This document shows positions 33,168 through 41,018 of a stretch of DNA of 64,000 bases, in pieces. The notes beneath the pieces were generated by a model. It did not search any database. It saw nothing but the letters and a program-made list of their open reading frames with translations, and was not told the DNA's origin. How positions within the stretch are numbered: position 1 is the stretch's first letter; every line of letters begins with the position of its first letter. The stretch covers positions 3,100,001 through 3,164,000 of the forward strand of contig NZ_CP151635.1 in NCBI RefSeq assembly GCF_038397735.1, in the 5' to 3' direction. This DNA is from Microbacterium sp. LWH13-1.2. Lineage in GTDB: Bacteria; Actinomycetota; Actinomycetes; Actinomycetales; Microbacteriaceae. The position numbers and the translations under genes are program-made.

Positions 33168-34832
33168 TCACGAGCGCGAGGCAGTGCGGCGGCGTCGGAC
33201 AGCCGCGACGATGCTGGCCGCGGCGCCCGCGAGCACGAGCATCCCGCCCAGCGCTGCTGCCCCCGAGCTGTCGGCGCCGGTCACGGCGAGCGCACCGCGT
33301 GACGGATCCGTCGGAGTCGTGGACTCCGGCGGCGCATCCGCGATGACCTCGTGCGCGAACGACTGCGGTGCGGTCGCGACGGCACCGCCGCGCGCGCCGG
33401 GGCTCTCGGCGGCGACGTCGACGTCGATGACCGTTCCCCCCACACGCACGAGCGCGGTGAACGACACCGTCACGGCTTCGCCGGGTGCGAGCGCGCCGAC
33501 CCAGCGCAGCACGCTGCCGTCGAGTCGTGCCTGCCCGATGCTCGCCTGGAACGCGCCGTCGATTCCCGCCGAGCGCAGCAGCGAGGCGAGGTCGGCGGTC
33601 AGCGTGGCATCCGCCAGCGGCACGTTGCCCGTGTTCGTGAGGGTCATCCGGTAGCGGATGCGATCGCCGGTGTGCACCTCGGCACCGGAGTCGGGTTCGG
33701 CCGAGGCCTCGAGAGCGAGCCCCGGCGCGGCTGCGGCTGTGACCGCGGTTCCGGCGGTGCGCCCGGCATACAGCAGCAGGGTGCTCTTCTGCGTGGAGTG
33801 CGAGGGATCCCGGGACGCATCGCTGACCGCCCCGACCGCCGAGTACAGGGCGACCTGGCGAGCCGCTTCGGGAATGGCGGGGTTGTCGACCGGGAACCAC
33901 GTCGACTCGCCCGTCGCGTCCCTCGTGGAGGAGAGCACGTAGAACGCCCCCTGCTGCGGCGCAGGGATCGTCGCGCTGACGATCGGCTGGCCGTCGAGAG
34001 TGTCGTCGCAGTTCACGGTGTAGTCGACGCCCTCGGCCAGCGGCGTCCCGCCTTCGATCGGCACGTTCACGGGGCCGGGATCCTCGGCGAACAGGCGCAG
34101 GGTGGTTGCCGAGCAGTCCGCGACCGAGGCCCCGAACGGCGGCATCTCCTCGGTGCCGGCCGCGACCCATTGCCCGCCGAAGTCCGCGGCAGTCTCATCA
34201 CCGATCGCCTTCGCCTGCACGACGAACCGCGCAGGCGACGTCGCGGTCGCACCGCTCACCCAGTGGCCGCCCGTGCGCTGGTACAGGTCGACCGCCGTGC
34301 CGTACGGCACATCCGAGCGGAACACGGCCCCGTCGCTCTCGAACTCCGCCGAGTAGACGCCACCGGCCGCATCGAGGATGCCCGAGCCGACGACCTGCAG
34401 GAAGAACGTGAACGAACCGGTGACGCTCACGGCATCAGCGGCAGCCGGGGTGAACGTGCCTCGCACGAGCTCACCGGCCGCCCCGGATTCGGCGACCGTC
34501 ACATCGACGAGTGGCGCCCCGCCCACGGCATCCGTCACGGTGGCATCGGTCGAGAGCACCGCTCGGGTCCCGGCGGGGGTGCGGACGTCGAACGTCTCAC
34601 CGGCGCTCGCGAGCTCACGCTCGAACTCGACCGCCACCGCCAGGAAAGGCAGCGCAGCCGACGGCACCAGGGGGTTGGCTGCCTCATACGGGGCGACCGA
34701 GACGGCGGTCACGGGCGACGGCGAGGCGGCGGATGCGGGGGTGACACCGCCCCCGAGCAATGCGGCGCCCAGGACTGCGGCGAGGGAGAGCACCGCGGCG
34801 ATGCGGTGACGGGGACGACGTTCGACGGGCAC
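33168..34832 (-). CDS. Secreted surface protein with DUF11 repeat and LAVTG sorting signal
   Basis: 554 residues. A Sec signal peptide (to about residue 36, GGVTPASAAS) precedes a long beta-rich body and a DUF11 domain near 385-480 (DRIRYRMTLTNTGNVPLADA). The C-terminus has LAVTG (515-519), a hydrophobic helix and RRRRTASRS, a class-E-sortase-like signal. It is probably attached to peptidoglycan. Its function is unknown. The GTG start has GGAGA upstream. No sortase gene is in the window. Confidence 0.82.
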   Translation of the reverse strand: MPVERRPRHRIAAVLSLAAVLGAALLGGGVTPASAASPSPVTAVSVAPYEAANPLVPSAALPFLAVAVEFERELASAGETFDVRTPAGTRAVLSTDATVTDAVGGAPLVDVTVAESGAAGELVRGTFTPAAADAVSVTGSFTFFLQVVGSGILDAAGGVYSAEFESDGAVFRSDVPYGTAVDLYQRTGGHWVSGATATSPARFVVQAKAIGDETAADFGGQWVAAGTEEMPPFGASVADCSATTLRLFAEDPGPVNVPIEGGTPLAEGVDYTVNCDDTLDGQPIVSATIPAPQQGAFYVLSSTRDATGESTWFPVDNPAIPEAARQVALYSAVGAVSDASRDPSHSTQKSTLLLYAGRTAGTAVTAAAAPGLALEASAEPDSGAEVHTGDRIRYRMTLTNTGNVPLADATLTADLASLLRSAGIDGAFQASIGQARLDGSVLRWVGALAPGEAVTVSFTALVRVGGTVIDVDVAAESPGARGGAVATAPQSFAHEVIADAPPESTTPTDPSRGALAVTGADSSGAAALGGMLVLAGAAASIVAAVRRRRTASRS

Positions 34833-34897
34833 AGCAGGTCTCCAGACACATCGGCGGGGATGGCCCCAGCGTATCCGCGAGGTCGCGCCCGGAGCGG

Positions 34898-35914
34898 CTA
34901 GAGCCAGCCCTTGCGCTTGAAGACCCAGTACAGGCCGAAACCCATCCCCACCATCAGCGCGATCGCCATGGGGTATCCGAGGGCCCAGTGCAGCTCGGGC
35001 ATGTGGTCGAAGTTCATGCCGTAGACGGTGCCGACGAGAGTCGGCGCGAACAGGATCGCCGCCCAGCCCGAGATCTTCTTGACCTCGTCGTTCTGACGGA
35101 TGCTCAGCTCCGTCATCCGCGTCATCTCCTCGTTCTGCCGCCGTGCGACGATCGTCGACTCGACGGTCAGCGCGTTGTCGAGCACGGTGCGGAACGTGTT
35201 CGCGCGCTCCGAGACGCGCAGCGTGTGGTCGAGCACGTCGCGCAGGTATCGCTGCAGCTCCTCATCGACCTGATACTTCGCAGAGCCGCGCAGCAGGGCA
35301 TCGAGCATCCCCGCCAACGGCTGCACCGCGCGCTGGAAGTCGATGACCTCGCGCCCCAGCTCGTAGATGCGCTGCGTCGCGTCGACCCCGTCTTCGAAGA
35401 GCTGGCTCTCGATCTCGTCGATGTCGTTCTCGAGACCCGCGAGAACCGGCGCATACTCGTCGACGACCTCGTCGAGGATCGCGTAGAGCACGGCCTCGGG
35501 GCCGAGCTTCAGCAGCGCGGGGTCGCCCTCCAGACGACGACGGACGCGTGCCAGGTCAGGAGACTCCGCATGCCGGATCGTGACGACGAAGTCTTTGCCG
35601 ACCAGCACGTGGATCTCGCCGAACTCGACCTCTTCCGAGGCATCGAGATAGCGAGCCGAGCGGAGCACCATGAACAGCACGTCGCCGTAGCGCTCGAGCT
35701 TCGAGCGCTGATGCCCTGACAGGGCATCCTCGACGACGAGGGCGTGGATGCCGAACTCGTCGGCCACCTCGCGGATCTCGGCCTCACTCGGACGGTACAG
35801 CCCGATCCAGCTCAGTCCGCCGCGCTCTCGCATCGCCTCGAAGGTCTCGCTGAGGCTCCGCGGGTTGTCGGTGCGCACACCGTCGACGTAGATCGCGTTG
35901 TCGATGATCGCCAT
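34898..35914 (-). CDS. corA: CorA-type magnesium/cobalt channel
   Basis: 338 residues. A large cytoplasmic funnel domain is followed by two C-terminal TM helices, the first preceded by the diagnostic VYGMNFDHMPEL. It forms a pentameric Mg2+ channel. The start is ATG 35914 with GGAAGGGAAG upstream. The C-terminal tail ends in basic residues (FKRKGWL). Its neighbours are unrelated in function. Confidence 0.95.
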   Translation of the reverse strand: MAIIDNAIYVDGVRTDNPRSLSETFEAMRERGGLSWIGLYRPSEAEIREVADEFGIHALVVEDALSGHQRSKLERYGDVLFMVLRSARYLDASEEVEFGEIHVLVGKDFVVTIRHAESPDLARVRRRLEGDPALLKLGPEAVLYAILDEVVDEYAPVLAGLENDIDEIESQLFEDGVDATQRIYELGREVIDFQRAVQPLAGMLDALLRGSAKYQVDEELQRYLRDVLDHTLRVSERANTFRTVLDNALTVESTIVARRQNEEMTRMTELSIRQNDEVKKISGWAAILFAPTLVGTVYGMNFDHMPELHWALGYPMAIALMVGMGFGLYWVFKRKGWL

Positions 35915-35964
35915 CGGCTTCCCTTCCGTCCGGTCGGGCCGGGCCGCGGCTCGACGCCCCGGTC

Positions 35965-37245
35965 TCAGCCCTCAGCGGGTGCGACGCAGGGGATCGCCGA
36001 TCCGGCGATGGCCTCGTGGTACTGCTCGGCGGTGAACGGCAGACCGAACTCCGGAGCGGTCTGCCCCTCGGCCGCCGGCGCCTTCGACGCGATGGCCGCG
36101 AGCTCCCACGCGAGGTACGCGGCGGTCGTGCCGCCCGTGGTCGAGTCGTTCAGCGACACTGCGACCGTGAACCCGGTCGCAGGATCCGAGTAGGCGGCGG
36201 TCTGGTATCCGGGAGTCCATCCGTACTGACCGATCATCGAGCCCACGAGGACGGCCCCGCCGGTGGCCTGCAGCCACGACGGCGTATCGGCAGCGACCGG
36301 GAGCGGGCTCGCGAATCGGTCCGGCGCCTGCTCGGTGCGCAGCGTGGCCTCGGCCTGCGCATAGCGGCCGAGGTCCTCGATCGTCGACACGGCTCCGGAG
36401 TCGGTGAACCCGGAGCTCGACGAGAGCGTCGTGATGTCGACGGGCGCAGCGCAGTTGTAGCCGCCCTCGACGGGCGAGAGGTAGTGACCGTTCATGACCG
36501 GCCCGGTGGTCGAGGGGGGCGCGGCTGCGGCAGCCGGCAGCGATGTGTTCGCGAGACCGAGCGGCTCGGTAACGTACTCGGCGATCAGCTCGGATGCAGT
36601 CATGCCGGAGGCGCGCTCGAGAGCGAGGCCGAGCAGCAGGTATGCGGTGTCGGAGTTCGAGTACGTGGTGTGCACGGCTCCTCGCGGAGCACCGAGACCG
36701 TAGGAGGCGAGCTCGAGCGGAGCCCACACACGCTCGGGGGTGTTCATCCACGCCGACTTCGCCACGGCCTCGGACGAGCCCAGGCCCGCCGTGCCGTTGC
36801 ACAGATCGAGCAGGGTGACGTCCTGCAGGTTCGGGACACCCGACACGTAGTCCGGCACGGGGTCGTCGAGGTCGACGACGCCGTCATCGACCAGACCGTA
36901 GAGCACGTCGCACGTCATGAGGCGTGTCACGTCGGCGACGCGGAAGGCCATGTCCGTGCTGATCTCCTCTGCCCCTCCGGGCTTCTGGGTGCCCACTCCG
37001 GTCACCCAGCTGCCGCTCCACGGAGCCCAGACGCCCACGACGGCACCGGATGCGCCGGAGGCCGTCAGCGCGTTCGCGACGGCGGCCTCCATCGCGGCCA
37101 CGGTGTCGTCCGGCAGGGCGCCGTCGACCTGAGCCGGTGGCTCGTAGCTGAATTCCGGCTCGGATGTGCATCCGGTGAGGACGAGCCCGAGCACGGCTGC
37201 GCCGGCCGCTGCTGCGCGGAACCTGCGCGACGAGAGAAGCTGCAT
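35965..37245 (-). CDS. Beta-lactamase/DD-peptidase-fold lipoprotein with catalytic residues lost
   Basis: 426 residues. A lipobox, LVLTGC, places the acyl cysteine at 26. The fold is class C-like (SxxK family): it has the conserved pre-helix context and YSN (195-197) as the second motif. The first motif, expected as S-x-x-K, reads VADVTR (Asp105, Arg108). The third motif (H/K-x-G) reads QYG before WTPGYQ. Ser, Lys and the third-motif basic residue are all replaced, so it is very unlikely to be a hydrolase. It may bind cell-wall peptides or ligands at the outer membrane face. Confidence 0.82.
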   Translation of the reverse strand: MQLLSSRRFRAAAAGAAVLGLVLTGCTSEPEFSYEPPAQVDGALPDDTVAAMEAAVANALTASGASGAVVGVWAPWSGSWVTGVGTQKPGGAEEISTDMAFRVADVTRLMTCDVLYGLVDDGVVDLDDPVPDYVSGVPNLQDVTLLDLCNGTAGLGSSEAVAKSAWMNTPERVWAPLELASYGLGAPRGAVHTTYSNSDTAYLLLGLALERASGMTASELIAEYVTEPLGLANTSLPAAAAAPPSTTGPVMNGHYLSPVEGGYNCAAPVDITTLSSSSGFTDSGAVSTIEDLGRYAQAEATLRTEQAPDRFASPLPVAADTPSWLQATGGAVLVGSMIGQYGWTPGYQTAAYSDPATGFTVAVSLNDSTTGGTTAAYLAWELAAIASKAPAAEGQTAPEFGLPFTAEQYHEAIAGSAIPCVAPAEG

Positions 37246-37334
37246 GAAAGGGGACCCCCGGAAGACGTGTCTCCCGAGTCTAGAACGCCGTTCCTGAAAG
37301 ATCGCATCGGCGGGGCCCGTTTAGGGTGATCATC

Positions 37335-37649
37335 ATGCCCCACTCCTTCGATGCCGACGTCGTCTCCGCGATCCTGCGCCACATGAACGGCGATCATACC
37401 GACGACAACCTGCTGATCACGCGCGCCTTCGCACCCGCGGACGGCGGCGAGATCACGGACGCCGTGATGACGGGCCTCGACGGCGACGGCGGGGTGTGGG
37501 AGATCACCCGCGAGGGGCTCTCCTCCGAGGTGCGCGTCGCGTGGCCGTCAGGTCCCATCAGCGAGCGGCCCGCCGTGCGCCGAGAGGTCGTCGCACTCTA
37601 CGACCTCGCCTGCGAGAAGCTCGGGGTGGAGCCGCGTCCGCACGCGTGA
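37335..37649 (+). CDS. DUF2470 protein (heme utilisation-associated)
   Basis: 104 residues from ATG 37335. It carries the DUF2470 pattern: VVSAILRHMNGDHTDDNLLI, then VWEITREGLSSEVRVAWP. In other proteins DUF2470 is the C-terminal domain of heme-degrading HugZ-like enzymes. The TAGGGT at 37322-37327 ends 7 nt before the ATG, suggesting a leaderless transcript; AGGG could also act as a ribosome site. It lies 55 bp upstream of the heme oxygenase and probably works with it. Confidence 0.87.
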   Translation: MPHSFDADVVSAILRHMNGDHTDDNLLITRAFAPADGGEITDAVMTGLDGDGGVWEITREGLSSEVRVAWPSGPISERPAVRREVVALYDLACEKLGVEPRPHA

Positions 37650-37675
37650 CGCTCCGAGATCATGGGGTTTCGCCG

Positions 37676-37697
37676 GAGGTAAGGCAACCCTTACACT
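37676..37697 (+). promoter_or_regulatory. IdeR/DtxR-type iron box overlapping the heme oxygenase promoter
   Basis: GTAAGG (37679-37684), CAAC, CCTTAC (37689-37694) form a perfect dyad within AGGTAAGGCAACCCTTAC, close to the DtxR/IdeR consensus. It overlaps the proposed -10, TACACT (37692-37697), which ends 6 nt before the ATG. Iron-loaded IdeR would therefore block transcription. Confidence 0.8.
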
Positions 37698-37703
37698 GGG
37701 CAC

Positions 37704-38351
37704 ATGTCCGAGATCATCTCCTTCTCCGCCGCGCTCCGCGAGCGCTCCTCCAGCTCGCACTCGCGCAGCGAGGGCGCAGGCTTCATGTCCGACCTGCTCA
37801 AGGGCGAGGGCTCGCGCGAGGACTACATCGCGCTCGTCGCACAGCACTACTTCATCTACGAGGCCCTCGAGTCGGCGGGCGACCGCATGCGTCAGGACCC
37901 CGTGGCATCCGTCTTCATCAGCGACAAGCTGACCCGGCTGCCTGCGCTCGAGGCCGACCTCGAGTTCCTGCTCGGCGCCGACTGGCGCGATGACATCACA
38001 CCGCTCCCCACCACGCAGCGCTACGTCGAGCGCATCCGCCAGGTCGGGGCGACGTGGGCGGGCGGCTTCGTCGCGCATCACTACACGCGCTACCTCGGCG
38101 ACCTGTCGGGCGGCATCTTCATCGGACGCGTGATGGCGCGCCGCTTCGGTTTCGAGACCAACGGCATCGGGTTCTACCTCTTCGACGACATCGCCGACCC
38201 CTCAGCCTTCAAAGACGTCTACCGCGAACAGCTCGACGCTGCTCCGTGGGACGACGCCGAGCGCGAGCGCGTGATCGACGAGGTCCTGCTCGCCTACCGC
38301 TTCAACACCGAGCTCTTCGAAGACCTCGACCGCGCTCGCGTCGCAGCCTGA
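37704..38351 (+). CDS. hmuO: Biliverdin-producing heme oxygenase
   Basis: 215 residues, the HmuO size. The proximal His is in SSSSHSRSEG (His19), and the distal helix has YLGDLSGGIFIGRVM (about 130). It opens heme to biliverdin, CO and iron in the cytoplasm, using reductant from partners. ATG 37704 follows a -10, TACACT, by 6 nt with no ribosome site, so it is probably leaderless. The IdeR-type box covers the promoter, so expression is expected only under iron shortage. Confidence 0.93.
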   Translation: MSEIISFSAALRERSSSSHSRSEGAGFMSDLLKGEGSREDYIALVAQHYFIYEALESAGDRMRQDPVASVFISDKLTRLPALEADLEFLLGADWRDDITPLPTTQRYVERIRQVGATWAGGFVAHHYTRYLGDLSGGIFIGRVMARRFGFETNGIGFYLFDDIADPSAFKDVYREQLDAAPWDDAERERVIDEVLLAYRFNTELFEDLDRARVAA

Positions 38352-38362
38352 GAGGTCTCGCC

Positions 38363-39757
38363 TCAGCCCTTGCCGACCTCGGGGGTGGATGCCGCGAGCC
38401 ACGCGTCGCGCATGAAGCGGCGCACGTCCTCGTCGACCCGGATGTCGCTCGGGCGCAGCGCCCTCGACAGGTAGAGCCCGTCGAGGGAGGTGAGACGCGA
38501 GAGCGCCACATAGGTCTGCCCCGGCGCGAAGGCCCCGGAGCCCAGATCGATGATGGCGCGGTCGTAGGTCTTGCCCTGCGACTTGTGGATCGTGACGGCC
38601 CACGCGAGACGCAACGGGAACTGCGTGAACTCCGCGACCACGTCGCGAGACAGCTTCTTGGTGCTCGGCTCGTACGAATAGCGGAACCGCTCCCAGACCG
38701 CGGGGTCGACATCGACCTCTTCGCCGTCGATCTCGACGCGCACCGTCTCGCCGAGGATGCGGACGACCGTGCCGATCGTGCCGTTCACCCAGCGGGGAGG
38801 CTCGCCCGACATCGACGTGTCGTTGCGGAGGAACATCACCTGCGCGCCGATCTTGAGCTTGAGCTCTGACTCGGCCGGCAGCGAGGCCTCGCCCTTTCCG
38901 AACTCGCCGCTGACCTCTGCCCGCGCCGTCTGCTCCTTGCCGGGGAGGGCGGCCAGATGTCGACTGTTGATCGTGTTCACGATGTCGTTGCGAGTGGCGA
39001 GCGTGATCATCGGCACCTCCCCCGGCTCAGGGTCGGGGGGCGTGCGAGCGCCCTGCGTGTTCAGCACGCCGGCGATCTCGGCGGTGACCCGCCCGTAGCG
39101 CACGGCGTTCAGCATCGCCTTGAATCCGTCATCCGACTGGCGGTGGATCTGCACGAGCTCGCGCACGTGCAGCTCGGCCCTGGTGTCGACGGCGAACAGT
39201 CCGCCGTCGTCGTCGGGAGCCTCGCCACCGGCGGCTCCGGCCCAGACCTTGGCGTCGAAGAACCAGAACGAGCGGTAATGGTCCTTCACGTAGCGCAGCT
39301 CGTCGCCGCGCGGAGGAACGGGGGCGAGCTGATAAGGATCGCCGAACATGACGATCTGCACGCCGCCGAAGGGGATGCCGCGCTTGCCCCGCGCCTGCCG
39401 GAGGGAGCGGTCGATCGCGTCCATGAGGTCGGCGTTGACCATCGAGATCTCGTCGATCACGAGCGTCTCGATCGCGTTCAGGATGCGACGGGTGTTGTCG
39501 TTCTGGTCGATGTCCGAGTCGCCGATCAGACCGATCGGCAACCGGAACAGCGAGTGGATCGTCTGCCCCTCGACGTTCAGTGCGGCGACGCCGGTGGGAG
39601 CGCAGATCGCGATCTGCTTCTTCGTGTTCCACGAGAAGTACTGCAGCAGCGTCGACTTGCCGGTGCCCGCGCGCCCGGTGATGAACACGTGCTCACCGGT
39701 GTCCTCGATCAGCCGGAACAGCTCTTGCTGCTCTTCGGACAGGGCGGGAAGCGACAC
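38363..39757 (-). CDS. PIF1-like SF1 DNA helicase
   Basis: 464 residues. Walker A is GRAGTGKST (28-36), Walker B LVIDEISMVNADLMDAI, and later helicase motifs include VMFGDPYQLAPVPP and the C-terminal WAVTIHKSQGKTYDRAIIDL, as in PIF1/RecD-like helicases. It unwinds DNA 5' to 3', perhaps at stalled forks or G-quadruplexes; bacterial single-gene PIF1s are little studied. The GTG start has GAGAG upstream. It is convergent with heme oxygenase. Confidence 0.9.
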   Translation of the reverse strand: MSLPALSEEQQELFRLIEDTGEHVFITGRAGTGKSTLLQYFSWNTKKQIAICAPTGVAALNVEGQTIHSLFRLPIGLIGDSDIDQNDNTRRILNAIETLVIDEISMVNADLMDAIDRSLRQARGKRGIPFGGVQIVMFGDPYQLAPVPPRGDELRYVKDHYRSFWFFDAKVWAGAAGGEAPDDDGGLFAVDTRAELHVRELVQIHRQSDDGFKAMLNAVRYGRVTAEIAGVLNTQGARTPPDPEPGEVPMITLATRNDIVNTINSRHLAALPGKEQTARAEVSGEFGKGEASLPAESELKLKIGAQVMFLRNDTSMSGEPPRWVNGTIGTVVRILGETVRVEIDGEEVDVDPAVWERFRYSYEPSTKKLSRDVVAEFTQFPLRLAWAVTIHKSQGKTYDRAIIDLGSGAFAPGQTYVALSRLTSLDGLYLSRALRPSDIRVDEDVRRFMRDAWLAASTPEVGKG

Positions 39758-39920
39758 GGATCTCTCACACGGGACGACGGCGGAAAGCGCACGCGGAACA
39801 CGCGCTCCCCCATGCTACGTGGCGCTGCGGCCCGGCATCCGACGGACACAGCCGAACGGGCCCGTCACACAGCGACGCCATGCTCGGCTCCGTCCCAGGC
39901 CGCCCTCCTAGACTGACGCC

Positions 39921-40991
39921 ATGCAGCAGGTCGAGACGAAGGCGCCCCGGCGTTCGCGCCTCGTCGCCGACCTCGCGCTGCTCTCGGTCATCGGCCTGTT
40001 GCTCGTCGCCGCTCTCGGTGCCGGCGGGGCGACTCTGTACCGGCAGTTCTACGGGCCCTCCGCGTTCGTGGTGCGCTACCTCGACCTCCTCTCGGAGGGA
40101 CGTGCGGCAGATGCCCTGCGCATCCCCGGCGTCGCGGTCGACCGCGAGACGCTCGAGGCCGCGGGCATCGGCGCCACGGCATCCGAGGCCCTGCTCCGGC
40201 ACGCCGCGCTCGCGCCCCTCACCGACGTCGAGGTGGTGTCCGAGAAGTCCGACGGCGACAAGACCGCCGTGACCGTCTCGTACAAGGCCGCCGAGCACTC
40301 GGGAATCACGACCTTCACGGTCGAGCAGGACGGCTGGGCCGGGGTGACACCGAACTGGCGCTTCACCGCCAGCCCTCTCGCGGTGATCGAGCTGACCCTG
40401 CGCGGCGCGGACCAGTTCGCGGTGAACGGCTTCGAGGTCGACCGACGGCAGGTGTCGTTCGCCGGCGCCGATGCTGCCCCGCTCGACCCGCTCCCGCTGC
40501 TCGTCTTCACTCCGGGGCTGTACTCGGTGACCGTCGACACCGTGATCTCAGACTCCGACGGTGTCGGCGTCCTCGCCGACACCCCGCTCGCCACGACGCC
40601 GGTCGACGTGCAGACCACGCCCACGGCCGACTTCGTCTCGGTCGTGCAGCAACGGGTCGAGGAGTTCCTCACCGCGTGCACGTCGCAGCAGGTGCTGCAG
40701 CCGACCGCCTGCCCGTTCGGGCTGCAGGTCTCCAACCGCATCGCGTCGCTGCCGGAGTGGTCGATCGCGAACCAGCCCCAGGTCACGGTCGTCCCCGACG
40801 GCGGACACTGGAAGATCCCCCCGACGGATGCCGTGGCGCACGTCGAGGTCGAGATCCGATCCTTGTTCGACGGCTCCGTGCAGGAGGTGTCCGAGGACGT
40901 CGCGTTCCAGGTCAACGGATCGATCACGATCCTCCCCGACGGGTCTGCCTCGATCCGTGTCGGATCGCCCGACGAGGAGTCGACCGGCTGA
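39921..40991 (+). CDS. Single-TM hypothetical exported protein
   Basis: 356 residues with an N-terminal TM anchor (VADLALLSVIGLLLVAALGAGG) and a large outer part. The first outer segment (YLDLLSEGRAADALRIPG) resembles a cystatin/NTF2-like DUF domain; two cysteines near 250 (TACTSQQ, PTACPFG) may bridge. The end is acidic. No known function is visible. ATG 39921 follows TAGACT (39909-39914) by 6 nt, so it is probably leaderless. Confidence 0.7.
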   Translation: MQQVETKAPRRSRLVADLALLSVIGLLLVAALGAGGATLYRQFYGPSAFVVRYLDLLSEGRAADALRIPGVAVDRETLEAAGIGATASEALLRHAALAPLTDVEVVSEKSDGDKTAVTVSYKAAEHSGITTFTVEQDGWAGVTPNWRFTASPLAVIELTLRGADQFAVNGFEVDRRQVSFAGADAAPLDPLPLLVFTPGLYSVTVDTVISDSDGVGVLADTPLATTPVDVQTTPTADFVSVVQQRVEEFLTACTSQQVLQPTACPFGLQVSNRIASLPEWSIANQPQVTVVPDGGHWKIPPTDAVAHVEVEIRSLFDGSVQEVSEDVAFQVNGSITILPDGSASIRVGSPDEESTG

Positions 40992-41018
40992 GCTGCCGGC
41001 TGAGCCGCCGCGCTCGGG

